Shown here piece by piece: positions 41,623-50,590 of a DNA stretch of 64,000 nucleotides; the first letter of the stretch is position 1, and every line of letters begins with the position of its first letter. The position numbers and the translations under genes are program-made. Under the pieces are notes generated by a model. The model ran no database searches. It was not told where the DNA came from and saw only the letters and a program-made list of their open reading frames with translations. This stretch comes from an uncultured Enhydrobacter sp. (GTDB lineage: Bacteria; Pseudomonadota; Gammaproteobacteria; Pseudomonadales; Moraxellaceae). The stretch spans positions 1 through 64,000 of the forward strand of contig CAMIOS010000012.1 in assembly GCA_946222995.1 (NCBI GenBank), read 5' to 3'.

Positions 41623-44460
41623 TTATGCGTTAGGCTTGTCATTGAGTTCATTGAGTTCATTGAGTATTGGGGCATCGGCTTGATCTTCAGCTTTGCCTTC
41701 ACTCGAAATTGCCTCATCATCTTCTTCTATGAGATTGGGCACAGGTTTTGGGTTGCTGCCTAATACAGCGGGAGCATCAGGCGATTTATCCATTTGGTGC
41801 TGCGGGAACCAAGCCGGTGATGCATCGGCATCAATCCCTAAGCTGCTAATCGCATCTTTGACTAACCGTGCATCGACTTCACCTTCATCTGCCAACAATT
41901 TTAAGGTGGCAACCACAATATGCGCGGCATCGACCTTAAAATAACTGCGAAGTTGTTGACGACTGTCCGAACGACCAAAACCATCCGTGCCTAAAGTGGT
42001 ATAAGGGCGACTGTCGGGTAAATAGGCACGAATTTGTTCTGAGAAAATACGCATATAATCGGTTGCAGCGACCACGATACCTTCGTGTTGGGCAAGTTGC
42101 TCGGTGACCCAAGGCACACGCTGTTCATCCATTGGGTGCAGGCGATTGTATTCATCACATGCCATGCCATCACGAGTCAGCTCGTTAAAGCTGGTCACAC
42201 TCCAAACGTTGGCAGAAATATTAAATTCTTCTGCCAAAATTTTTGCCGCTTTTTCAACTTCACGCAAAATCACCCCAGAACCGAGCAGCTGGACTTGCTT
42301 AGAGCCATTATCGGTCAATAAGTACATGCCTTTTTTGATCCCGTCTTCGACATAACCGCGGTTATCTGGTAAGGCAGGGTGCGCATAATTTTCGTTCATC
42401 AAAGTGATGTAATAATAAACGCGCTCACCTTCGGCATACATACGGCGTAAGCCATCTTGAATGATGACTGCCAGTTCATAGCCATAACAAGGATCGTAGC
42501 TGACACAGTTCGGCACGGTATTAAATAAAACCAACTGATGACCATCTTGGTGTTGTAAGCCTTCGCCGTTTAACGTGGTACGTCCCGCCGTGCCGCCCAG
42601 CAAGAAGCCTTGCGCCTGCATATCACCTGCCGCCCATACCAAGTCACCCACGCGTTGAAAACCAAACATCGAGTAGTAGATATAAAATGGTATCATCGGT
42701 AACGCATTGGTTGAATAGCTGGTTGCCAATGCAATCCACGCACTCATCGCCCCAGCTTCATTAATCCCTTCTTCAAGCATATGCCCATCTTTGGCTTCTT
42801 TATAACCCATCAAGGCTTCGCTGTCTTCGGGGGTATAGTTTTGTCCTGCCGCAGAATAAATACCTAATTGGCGGAACATGCCTTCAAGGCCAAAGGTTCG
42901 AGCTTCATCGGGTACGATGGGTACGACCCGCTCTTGGATGGCTTTATTTTTTAGCATCGCAGACAATAAGCGTACAAAGACCATCGTGGTTGATTGCTCT
43001 TTACCGCCACTGCCTTGTAAGATTTTATCAAAAATTTCTAAACCCGGAATTTCAAGGGGAATATGCCCACTGCGGCGATTTGGCAGGCTACCGCCTAAGG
43101 CTTCACGCCGGGCTTTAAGATATTTAATTTCCGCTGAGTTCTCATCAGGCCGATAAAATGGTAGATCATTAAGCTGTTCGTCGCTAAAGGGCAAATCAAA
43201 ACGATCACGGAAATATTTCATATTTTCGCTGTCAAGTTTTTTGATTTGATGGGTTTTATTGACTGCTTGGGCTTGACTAGAAAGCCCATAGCCTTTCACG
43301 GTTTTGACCAAGATAACCGTCGGCTGTCCTTTGGTTTTCATTGCTTCGGCATAGGCGGCATAGACTTTCATCGGATCATGTCCACCACGGTCAAGGGCTT
43401 GGATTTCTTCATCTGACCAATCTTTGACCATCTCAGCAAGTTCAGGGTATTTGCCAAAGAAGAATTCTCTGACAAACTTGCCGTCACGGGCTTTATAGAC
43501 TTGATATTCGCCATCGAGGATTTCTTGCATACGATGCTTTAGTGCGCCGGTGTGGTCTTTGTCAAGTAAGGTGTCCCACTTACCGCCCCAAATAACCTTA
43601 ATCACTCGCCAGCCTGCGCCGCGAAAAACCGATTCAAGCTCTTGGATAATTTTGCCGTTACCCCGTACAGGACCGTCTAAACGTTGCAAATTACAGTTAA
43701 TAACCCAAATTAAGTTTTCTAAGTTTTCACGACCTGCCAGCGAAATCGCCCCCAAGCTTTCTGGCTCATCGGTTTCACCATCGCCTAAGAATGCCCAAAT
43801 TTTACGTCCTTCTTTTGGAATTAAGCCACGATTTTCAAGGTATTGGTGCACATGGGCATGATAAATCGACATGATCGGGCCTAAGCCCATTGATACGGTC
43901 GGAAATTGCCAATAGTCTGGCATCAAATAGGGGTGTGGGTAGCTTGATAGACCTTTTCCGCCCACTTCACGGCGAAAATTGGTGAGTTGTTCTTCGGATA
44001 AACGACCTTCTAAAAACGAACGGGCATACATCCCTGGTGAGCCATGACCTTGATAATAAATCATATCACCACCAAATCGCTCGCTCGCTGCTCGCCAGAA
44101 GTGGTTAAACCCGGTTTCATACAGTGTGGCACTTGAGGCAAAGGTCGCTAAATGACCGCCCAAATCATCATCGTTGTCATTAGCACGCATCACCATTGCC
44201 AACGCATTGTAACGGATAATGGCACGGATTTTACGCTCTAAGGTCAAATCACCTGGGTAAGAGGGCTGGTCTTCGACAGGAATGGTGTTGATATAAGCCG
44301 TATCAAGCCGATTAAATAACACACCTTCTTGTACTGCCTTGTCGTATAACGCTTTTAGCAAAAATTGCGCACGGTCTTTATCCACATTTTTGATCACCGA
44401 TTCAAAGGCATCGAGCCATTCTTGGGTTTCTTGTTGGTCAGGGTCTTTATAATAAGGCAT
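41623..44460 (-). CDS. aceE: Pyruvate dehydrogenase E1, homodimeric type
   Basis: Thiamine-diphosphate decarboxylase of the pyruvate dehydrogenase complex. The 945-residue protein has the E. coli-type arrangement: HGSPGMYARSFLEGRL, the TPP motif GDGETDEPESLG to the conserved NCN (VINCNLQRLDGP), and a late transketolase-like pyrimidine domain EGINEAGAMSAWIA. It is longer than E. coli AceE (887), partly through a C-terminal acidic tail of about 50 residues with the repeat LNELNEL. AAGGAAC precedes the ATG. It is upstream of aceF by 115 bases on the same strand; pdhR and lpd are absent nearby. Confidence 0.96.
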   Translation of the reverse strand: MPYYKDPDQQETQEWLDAFESVIKNVDKDRAQFLLKALYDKAVQEGVLFNRLDTAYINTIPVEDQPSYPGDLTLERKIRAIIRYNALAMVMRANDNDDDLGGHLATFASSATLYETGFNHFWRAASERFGGDMIYYQGHGSPGMYARSFLEGRLSEEQLTNFRREVGGKGLSSYPHPYLMPDYWQFPTVSMGLGPIMSIYHAHVHQYLENRGLIPKEGRKIWAFLGDGETDEPESLGAISLAGRENLENLIWVINCNLQRLDGPVRGNGKIIQELESVFRGAGWRVIKVIWGGKWDTLLDKDHTGALKHRMQEILDGEYQVYKARDGKFVREFFFGKYPELAEMVKDWSDEEIQALDRGGHDPMKVYAAYAEAMKTKGQPTVILVKTVKGYGLSSQAQAVNKTHQIKKLDSENMKYFRDRFDLPFSDEQLNDLPFYRPDENSAEIKYLKARREALGGSLPNRRSGHIPLEIPGLEIFDKILQGSGGKEQSTTMVFVRLLSAMLKNKAIQERVVPIVPDEARTFGLEGMFRQLGIYSAAGQNYTPEDSEALMGYKEAKDGHMLEEGINEAGAMSAWIALATSYSTNALPMIPFYIYYSMFGFQRVGDLVWAAGDMQAQGFLLGGTAGRTTLNGEGLQHQDGHQLVLFNTVPNCVSYDPCYGYELAVIIQDGLRRMYAEGERVYYYITLMNENYAHPALPDNRGYVEDGIKKGMYLLTDNGSKQVQLLGSGVILREVEKAAKILAEEFNISANVWSVTSFNELTRDGMACDEYNRLHPMDEQRVPWVTEQLAQHEGIVVAATDYMRIFSEQIRAYLPDSRPYTTLGTDGFGRSDSRQQLRSYFKVDAAHIVVATLKLLADEGEVDARLVKDAISSLGIDADASPAWFPQHQMDKSPDAPAVLGSNPKPVPNLIEEDDEAISSEGKAEDQADAPILNELNELNDKPNA

Positions 44461-44724
44461 AAAAAGTTCCTTCTTGTTAGTAAAAAATTGTTGTGAGTAA
44501 AAAATGGCTTGCGAAAAATGCTAGAGAAAAATAACCTGTATAAAGGTAGCTAATAATCGATTCTTCTTAAATCACGTATTTTAGCGCAATTTACTATTTT
44601 TAGATTTTTTATTAGAATGATAGGGTATTTATTTTAAAAATACTGCTGAAGATTAACGGTACCTCAGTCATCGCTTATGCAGACTTATCCATATCTGACT
44701 TTTATGCTAAAAAGCGAGGTTTAG

Positions 44725-45435
44725 TTATAAATGAACTTTACCACCTTTTTGTACCGCTTGTTGATAAGCGGGTCGTGCGTGGCATTTTTTTAACCAGTTG
44801 TGGATATTGGCGTATTTGGCAGGTAAACTTTTAGAGTCAGCCAATGCATTAATAGCAAACTCAAGTTGAATATCTGCGCCACTAAATTGTGTGCCCGCTA
44901 GCCATTCATTTTTGCCAAGGTGGTTATCAAGATAATCAAGTTGGGCGTTAAGTGATTGGCTAATATAGCTAGATTCCACCCCTTTTTTTAGTAATTTAGC
45001 CACTTGTTTGATACCTATGGGGGATTTTTTGACCGTTGTGGCAAAAGCGAGTCGTAATACCAATAAAGGCATCAGTGAGCTTTCGGTAAAGTGTAGCCAG
45101 TAACGATAAGCTTCATAAGCTTCTGTGCCATAGTCAGGGCGAAATTGCTTGTTTAATACCATCTGCGAGATAAGTTCTTGACTCAGTAGTGGATTGGCTT
45201 GGTCATATTTATCAATTAAATATTCAATAATGACCGCCGACTCGACCAATGTTTTATCGTCATCTTGCAAAATGGGCGCTTTGCCCAGCGGGTGAATCCG
45301 TTGTAATGATTTAGGGGCCAACCCATGATGGCGCTCATAAGTGATGAGCTTATAAGTTTTACCCAACTCTTCAAGTAGCCATAAAATACGAAATGAGCGA
45401 GAGTTCTTAAGGTGATGCAGTTGTAGATTTGTCAT
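44725..45435 (-). CDS. Glutathione S-transferase family protein
   Basis: Cytosolic glutathione transferase, 236 residues: N-terminal thioredoxin-like domain with LHHLKNSRSFRILWLLEEL (probable catalytic Ser in the NSRS stretch), cis-Pro in GKAPILQDDD and ESAVIIEYLI, and a helical C-terminal domain. Substrate and class cannot be fixed; it is of the bacterial GST type that often acts in detoxification. AAGGAAA lies before the ATG. It is single, between aceE and the YcxB-like gene, with no terminator before aceE that I can see. Confidence 0.88.
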   Translation of the reverse strand: MTNLQLHHLKNSRSFRILWLLEELGKTYKLITYERHHGLAPKSLQRIHPLGKAPILQDDDKTLVESAVIIEYLIDKYDQANPLLSQELISQMVLNKQFRPDYGTEAYEAYRYWLHFTESSLMPLLVLRLAFATTVKKSPIGIKQVAKLLKKGVESSYISQSLNAQLDYLDNHLGKNEWLAGTQFSGADIQLEFAINALADSKSLPAKYANIHNWLKKCHARPAYQQAVQKGGKVHL

Positions 45436-45573
45436 TGTTTTTCCTTGTTTTTGCTAATATTTTTTCAAAACACGCTATTTCAAGACGGTACTGCCAAAAT
45501 CATAACGAAAATCAAGTGAGTTTGATAGGGTGGTTTTGTGACAATACAATAGATATAAAACAGGCATAAAAAA

Positions 45574-45587
45574 CGACCCGAAGGTCG
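45574..45587 (-). terminator. Terminator of the YcxB-like gene
   Basis: CGACC-TTCG-GGTCG on the minus strand (a UUCG-type stable tetraloop) followed by six T. The stem is short but GC-rich. It lies 116 bases after the stop of the 45704-46390 gene. Confidence 0.75.
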
Positions 45588-45703
45588 CTTTGTGATTTAG
45601 GCAATCAATATAAGTTAATAGCGCCTTGCTTTATACCAAAGCCAAACGCTTGGTCTGGCTTAAAATTGTAGGTTATATTTGGCAAGGGGTTGTGAGCGAT
45701 AGA

Positions 45704-46390
45704 TTATCGAGCATTTGGAAAGTATTTATCGGTAGGCTTGGCAGTTAAATCAAAACCTTGCATACCCACGTGTTCTTGCAAATGATGACGCAAGGTATCA
45801 ATGGGAAATTTTTGATTTGCCATACGTTTTGGGATAATTTGGCTCCCTTGTTGGGTTTCGCCTGTTTTTGGGTTGGTGATTTCAAACATCATCATGATAA
45901 AATCGGGGGTTTCTTGCCAATTGGTGACATTGTCCCATTTGATAATCGCTTGCTGAGTGGTACCACCACGAATCAGCGGCTGGTTAAAACCACGAGGTGT
46001 GGTTGGCATTTGCGGGGCTGGCATACTCATTACAATACCATGTTGCTGAATCCCAAGTTTTAACTGGTTCATTTCGGCAGGCATGGTTTGGCTTGCCATT
46101 TGTTTTTCAAATTCTTGCTTGACATACCATTTTAGCCCAACGGTACGCACTACCAAATACAGCACCACACCAATGAGCATGAGCCAAAACACAATCGTCG
46201 AATAGCCTTTGACAAAAATAAGCCCAATAATAGCAAGCACCACCACGGCCGCCAAAATCGCCCAAGTTTTGGTCGAGATACGAGTCAATGACTGATTATT
46301 GGATTCAAATAACTGACGTTGAGCTTCTTTAAATTCGGCGTCAGTCAAATTCAAATCAATCGGTTGTAAGGTATAAGGGTAAAGTGCCAT
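45704..46390 (-). CDS. YcxB-like membrane protein
   Basis: A 228-residue protein with two adjacent membrane segments (about 40-62 and 65-88) and a C-terminal soluble domain containing IIKWDNVTNWQETPDFIMMMF, which matches the YcxB-like domain family. Orientation is probably cytoplasmic for both ends. Function unknown. The final part, IPKRMANQKFPIDTLRHHLQEHV, is the family's helix. It is leftward, divergent from serS, with 129 bases between the starts. Ribosome binding site weak. Confidence 0.75.
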   Translation of the reverse strand: MALYPYTLQPIDLNLTDAEFKEAQRQLFESNNQSLTRISTKTWAILAAVVVLAIIGLIFVKGYSTIVFWLMLIGVVLYLVVRTVGLKWYVKQEFEKQMASQTMPAEMNQLKLGIQQHGIVMSMPAPQMPTTPRGFNQPLIRGGTTQQAIIKWDNVTNWQETPDFIMMMFEITNPKTGETQQGSQIIPKRMANQKFPIDTLRHHLQEHVGMQGFDLTAKPTDKYFPNAR

Positions 46391-46519
46391 AACTATCCAT
46401 AAAGCCAGAGGGGTAAAATAAAAACGCTATCTTACCCAACCTTTTTATTGAGGTAAACATTTTTTATCGAATGTCATGCTATAATTATTTAATTTATGAT
46501 CATGTTTTAGGAAATCCGA

Positions 46520-47803
46520 ATGATAGACCAAAAACTCCTCCGTACTGACCTTGACACCCTCTCCCAAAAACTTGCCAAACGTGGCTATGTCCTTGATAAA
46601 GCCTTTTGGCAAAATGTCGAAGAACAACGCAAAGCCCTCCAAGTCAAAACCGAAGACCTACAAGCGCAAAAAAATGCAGGCGCAAAACAAATCGGTGAAA
46701 TGAAACGTAACGGCGCCGATACAAAAAGCACGGATGATTTGATGGCAAAAATGGCAAGCATTTCTGCCGACATGAAACAAGCCGAAGATGAGTTAAAAGC
46801 CCTACAAGACACTATCCAAGCGGCGGCTTTAGCGATTCCCAATATCCCCGATGACAGCGTACCTGAAGGTGTAGACGAAAACGACAATGTCGAAGTGCGT
46901 ACATGGGGCGAACCACGCCAATTTGACTTTGACATTAAAGACCATAGCGACTTAGGCGAAGCATTGAGTTTACTTGACTTTGAGATGGCGGCAAAATTGA
47001 CAGGTAGCCGTTTTAGTGTGCTGAAAGGGCAACTTGCCAAACTCAATCGCGCCTTAATTCAGTTTATGCTCGACACCCATACCGAGAAATATGGTTTTAC
47101 CGAAATGTACGTGCCGTATATTGTCAATAGCGACAGCCTACAAGGCACAGGACAACTGCCAAAGTTTGAAGAAGATTTATTTAAACTGCGGGGCGAACGT
47201 GATTATTATCTGATTCCGACTTCTGAAGTCCCTTTAACCAATACGGTACGAGATACCATCCTTACCGCCGATCAACTGCCGATTAAGCTTACTGCTCACA
47301 CGCCATGTTTTCGTAGCGAAGCGGGCAGTGCAGGGCGGGACACGCGAGGCTTGATTCGCCAGCATCAGTTTGAAAAAGTTGAAATGGTGCAAATCGTGCA
47401 TCCTGACACCGCCATGCAAGCCTTAGAAGAGATGACAGAACAAGCGGAATATATCTTACAACAGCTTGGCTTGCCTTATCGGGTCATTGTGCTGTGTGGC
47501 GGGGACATGGGGTTTGGGGCGGTGAAAACCTATGACATTGAAGTATGGTTACCTTCTCAGAATACCTATCGAGAAATTTCTAGCTGCTCAAATTGTGGTG
47601 ACTTCCAAGCCCGCCGTATGCAGGCGCGTTTTAAAGACAAAGACAGCAAAAAAACTGAACTGGTGCATACACTTAACGGCTCTGGACTGGCGGTGGGGCG
47701 CACTTTGCTAGCGATTATGGAGAATTACCAAAACGCGGATGGCACAATAACGATACCTGAGGTGTTACGGGGCTATATGAATGGTTTAGCCACGATCGGT
47801 TAA
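46520..47803 (+). CDS. serS: Seryl-tRNA synthetase
   Basis: Class II synthetase that charges tRNASer and tRNASec. The 427-residue protein has the long N-terminal antiparallel coiled coil (about 27-105, rich in Lys/Glu/Gln) that holds the tRNA, then motif 2 TPCFRSEAGSAGRDTRGLIRQHQFEKVE and motif 3 ending GSGLAVGRTLLAIMENYQ. The length matches E. coli SerS (430). TAGGAAA precedes the start; TATAAT lies at 46480-46485. Single gene. Confidence 0.97.
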   Translation: MIDQKLLRTDLDTLSQKLAKRGYVLDKAFWQNVEEQRKALQVKTEDLQAQKNAGAKQIGEMKRNGADTKSTDDLMAKMASISADMKQAEDELKALQDTIQAAALAIPNIPDDSVPEGVDENDNVEVRTWGEPRQFDFDIKDHSDLGEALSLLDFEMAAKLTGSRFSVLKGQLAKLNRALIQFMLDTHTEKYGFTEMYVPYIVNSDSLQGTGQLPKFEEDLFKLRGERDYYLIPTSEVPLTNTVRDTILTADQLPIKLTAHTPCFRSEAGSAGRDTRGLIRQHQFEKVEMVQIVHPDTAMQALEEMTEQAEYILQQLGLPYRVIVLCGGDMGFGAVKTYDIEVWLPSQNTYREISSCSNCGDFQARRMQARFKDKDSKKTELVHTLNGSGLAVGRTLLAIMENYQNADGTITIPEVLRGYMNGLATIG

Positions 47804-47911
47804 TGCTTGTTTATTTAAAAATAAAAAGTTATTTTACTTAGATTTGACAGGGCGTAGCATATACGTCCTATTTTAATAAGTTCACTCGACCACTGTAATA
47901 TTATCTCTACC

Positions 47912-48811
47912 ATGAACGATATCCTTCAAACCATTCGGATGGGTGAATTAGACGTTTTAGTCATTCAACACCCCGAGTTTACCGCCAAAATTGTGCTACA
48001 AGGTGGTCATTTAATCGAATTTTTTACCCATCATCAGCCAAAAAATTGGTTGTGGTATAGTCAGGCAGTGGTCTTTAAAAAAGATATCGCGATTCGAGGT
48101 GGCGTGCCAATTTGTTTTCCATTATTTGGTAATTTGGTGGATAACCCAACGCAAGTACAAGCCACGTTTGGTCAAGGCTTAACAAAACATGGTGTCGCGC
48201 GTACGACTGTATGGCAACTTATTCACCAAACTGTGACCAAAGATTGCGTGAGCGTAAGCTTGCAATGGCAGCCACCACTAGCTTTTAGCGAGCAATATCC
48301 GCTTATCAACTTGCAAGCCATATTGGTTTTTGAATTTAGCCAAAATGGCTTTGATATTACGCTTGAAAGTCATAATCTTGGCGACCAAACCCTTTGTTTT
48401 AGTCAAGCATTGCATACTTATTTACCAACCGATAATATTCACCAAACAACGATCAAAGGCTTTGATGATTCACGATATATCGACATGCTACATGATAAAT
48501 CCAAACCATTGACGCAAATTGGCGATATTATTTTTACCCAAGAGGTCGATAGAATTTATCAATCAAGCCCAACAATTACGTTAGCCACGCCCCATCACCA
48601 AACCACGCTTATCGCAGAAAACAGCCTAAGCACAGTTATATGGAATCCTTGGATTGACAAAAGCAAAACGCTTGATCAATTTTTACCCAATGATTTTGAA
48701 AAAATGGTATGTATCGAAACGGCAAATGCGGGCAATGATTTTGTTACGCTTGCGCCAAGACAAAAGCACCGATTAACAATGTCAATATCTAAACTTGGGC
48801 TTTTAAATTAA
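47912..48811 (+). CDS. D-hexose-6-phosphate mutarotase (YeaD-like)
   Basis: Aldose-1-epimerase superfamily enzyme interconverting alpha and beta anomers of glucose-6-phosphate. The 299-residue protein has the beta-sandwich pattern and the family motifs AIRGGVPICFPLFG (about 67-80) and HGVARTTVWQL, with the likely catalytic His in ALHTYL and Glu in CIETANA near the C-terminus. There is no visible ribosome binding site. It follows serS by 108 bases and could share its transcript. Confidence 0.88.
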   Translation: MNDILQTIRMGELDVLVIQHPEFTAKIVLQGGHLIEFFTHHQPKNWLWYSQAVVFKKDIAIRGGVPICFPLFGNLVDNPTQVQATFGQGLTKHGVARTTVWQLIHQTVTKDCVSVSLQWQPPLAFSEQYPLINLQAILVFEFSQNGFDITLESHNLGDQTLCFSQALHTYLPTDNIHQTTIKGFDDSRYIDMLHDKSKPLTQIGDIIFTQEVDRIYQSSPTITLATPHHQTTLIAENSLSTVIWNPWIDKSKTLDQFLPNDFEKMVCIETANAGNDFVTLAPRQKHRLTMSISKLGLLN

Positions 48812-48856
48812 ATGTAGCGTTTTTGTATTAAAGTTAGTTGATTTTTTGCTACATTT
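48810..48856 (+). terminator. Possible terminator after the mutarotase gene
   Basis: AAATGTAGC / GCTACATTT, nine pairs with a 29-base loop, then TTTT-type sequence (the arm ends in T). The long loop makes it a weak candidate. Confidence 0.35.
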
Positions 48857-48991
48857 TGCTGATTTAACTGGTACAAAAAAATAGAGCAAGGTATGATGGC
48901 TGCCAGACTTTTATGCGTTTTTCTGTTAGATTATTTAATATAAGTTCATTATAATTTACTCGTTGTTAAATCTTATACAAAAATTTTACCG

Positions 48992-49024
48992 ATTTTAAGC
49001 AAATTTTATTATTTTAAGCAAATT
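48992..49024. repeat. Direct repeat of 14 bases before the UbiJ-like gene
   Basis: ATTTTAAGCAAATT occurs at 48992-49005 and again at 49011-49024, 19 bases apart, close before the gene at 49042. It could be a pair of protein sites, or a small duplication. Confidence 0.7.
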
Positions 49025-49041
49025 AGGCAAAGAGAGTCTCG

Positions 49042-49743
49042 ATGACAGAGCAGCGTTCCGAACAGTTTACCGAACCTTTTAATAGTCATGATAAACCTAT
49101 CAACCAACACACATTAAGCCAAACCACCATGAGTGTGGTTTTAGTGGTGTTGGAAACTTTGTTGACTTTATTACTGCGTTTTGATCCCAATTTGCGGCAA
49201 CTGGTCTATCCGCTTGCTCAGCAAAATACGGTTGTGTGTATTCATTCTTATGTGCCACATGTGACCGTGTATGCCACGTTTACGGTCAATGGTATTTTAT
49301 TAGATAGCCAATTACAGCCCAGTCAGACTGTAGATGTGACTATTAATGGTTTTACCTGGCAAATTGCCCAAGCGATTTTTACCAATAACACCAAAGTAGT
49401 CAAACAATTACAAATTCGAGGTGAATTGGATAAAGTCGCACAAATTGAAGCCTTTTTTCAGTCATTGGGACTAAATAGCGTTATCCAAAATATCATCGCC
49501 AACGTCAAAGGCAAAAAAGCAGACCAAGCCGATAAAAAATCGAGCGAAAAAACCCCATCGACTACTGAATACCGTGAACGTATCCAACAGCAACAAGCCA
49601 GTATCAATGCCTTAACTATCGATCAAACCGAATTAAAAACCCAAAATCAACAGCTTATTTCCCAAAATAACCTATTAAAAATTTGTCTTGGCGTTGCCTT
49701 ACTTGTTGCTATTATTTGTGCTGTCGGTTGGGCATTTTTTTAA
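49042..49743 (+). CDS. Membrane-anchored UbiJ/SCP2-like protein
   Basis: Not a named family with confidence. The 233-residue protein has an SCP2-like head (about 35-150): VVLETLLTLLLRFDPNLRQL resembles the start of UbiJ, and VKQLQIRGELDKVAQIEAFFQSL resembles its GELEVQGD strand and following helix. A Lys/Ser/Thr linker, a short coiled coil (about 177-213) and one C-terminal membrane segment follow (about 214-232), which UbiJ lacks. The head is therefore probably tethered to the inner membrane on the cytoplasmic side. It may bind a lipid, such as a ubiquinone intermediate. AAGAGAG precedes the ATG. Confidence 0.5.
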   Translation: MTEQRSEQFTEPFNSHDKPINQHTLSQTTMSVVLVVLETLLTLLLRFDPNLRQLVYPLAQQNTVVCIHSYVPHVTVYATFTVNGILLDSQLQPSQTVDVTINGFTWQIAQAIFTNNTKVVKQLQIRGELDKVAQIEAFFQSLGLNSVIQNIIANVKGKKADQADKKSSEKTPSTTEYRERIQQQQASINALTIDQTELKTQNQQLISQNNLLKICLGVALLVAIICAVGWAFF

Positions 49744-49867
49744 GGCGTTATATCTCATTGGTATACGATGACTAATTGTTATATGATGACTATGAGATCA
49801 AATTTTTAAACTTAAACATCGCATTGAATTTGATAAGTATTGGCATCATTAAAAAATCGATAAAATT

Positions 49868-49910
49868 CTGAGTAAATTAGTCTGATTTTAATCTTGACTA
49901 AATAACTCGG
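49868..49910. promoter_or_regulatory. Two IscR-type sites in opposite orientation
   Basis: GACTAAATAACTCGG (49896-49910) resembles the type 1 IscR site and lies in the spacer of the iscR promoter. A second copy, CTGAGTAAATTAGTC (49868-49882), matches it at 12 of 15 positions when reverse-complemented, with centres 28 bases apart. Together they fit repression of the operon by [2Fe-2S]-IscR. Confidence 0.6.
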
Positions 49911-49923
49911 AATTAACTATAAT
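49894..49923 (+). promoter_or_regulatory. iscR operon promoter
   Basis: TTGACT (49894-49899) and TATAAT (49918-49923) are separated by 18 bases, a nearly perfect sigma-70 promoter, 44 bases before the iscR start. Confidence 0.85.
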
Positions 49924-49966
49924 AAGGCATAATCAGTCATTATCATAAACCAAGGTAGGATTTATT

Positions 49967-50590
49967 ATGCGGTTGACCACTCGAGGACGTTACGCTGTGA
50001 CAGCGTTATTGGATTTGGCCTTACAAGATAGTCAGCACAGCGATGCGGTGTCTTTGTCAGATATTGCAAAACGCCAAGAGATATCCATTTCTTATCTTGA
50101 ACAGTTATTCTCTAAATTACGCAAAAAAGGTTTAGTTATTAGTACCCGTGGCGCGTCAGGCGGTTATCATATCGCTAAACCTCTTGATCAAATTAGTATT
50201 ATGACGATTATTGCAGCGGTTGATGAATCGGTTGATGCCCGTGCGTGTGAAGGTAAAGGCAATTGCCAAGAGGGGGCAATGTGTTTAACCCATGATTTGT
50301 GGACAGGGCTGTCAGAGCATATCGAACAGTATTTATCGCAAGTGACTTTAGAACAACTTATCCATAAGCGTAATATTCAAGCGATAGCCGAACGTCAAAT
50401 GAATAAGGTAGCAGGTCAAGAACAGCAGACTGATGCGCTAGGCAGTTCAATGATTGAAACGGTAAATTTACCCATGACTGCTACTAAAAAGTCTGGTAAA
50501 ACCTCTACCAAATCTGCGAATTTAGTCGCCAAAAAATTATTATCTACCATTCAGCAAAATACCACTTCTGGGGAGAATCTACCAGCATGA
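49967..50590 (+). CDS. iscR: Iron-sulphur cluster assembly repressor
   Basis: Rrf2-family DNA-binding protein whose [2Fe-2S] cluster reports cellular cluster supply and shuts off the isc operon when full. The 207-residue protein has an N-terminal winged helix (RGRYAVTALLDLA, about 6-18; SISYLEQLFSKLR, RGASGGY), and cluster ligands Cys94, Cys100, Cys106 with His109, two residues later than in E. coli (Cys92, 98, 104, His107). A C-terminal Lys/Thr-rich tail of about 50 residues extends beyond the E. coli protein (162). Its stop overlaps iscS by four bases. Confidence 0.95.
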   Translation: MRLTTRGRYAVTALLDLALQDSQHSDAVSLSDIAKRQEISISYLEQLFSKLRKKGLVISTRGASGGYHIAKPLDQISIMTIIAAVDESVDARACEGKGNCQEGAMCLTHDLWTGLSEHIEQYLSQVTLEQLIHKRNIQAIAERQMNKVAGQEQQTDALGSSMIETVNLPMTATKKSGKTSTKSANLVAKKLLSTIQQNTTSGENLPA

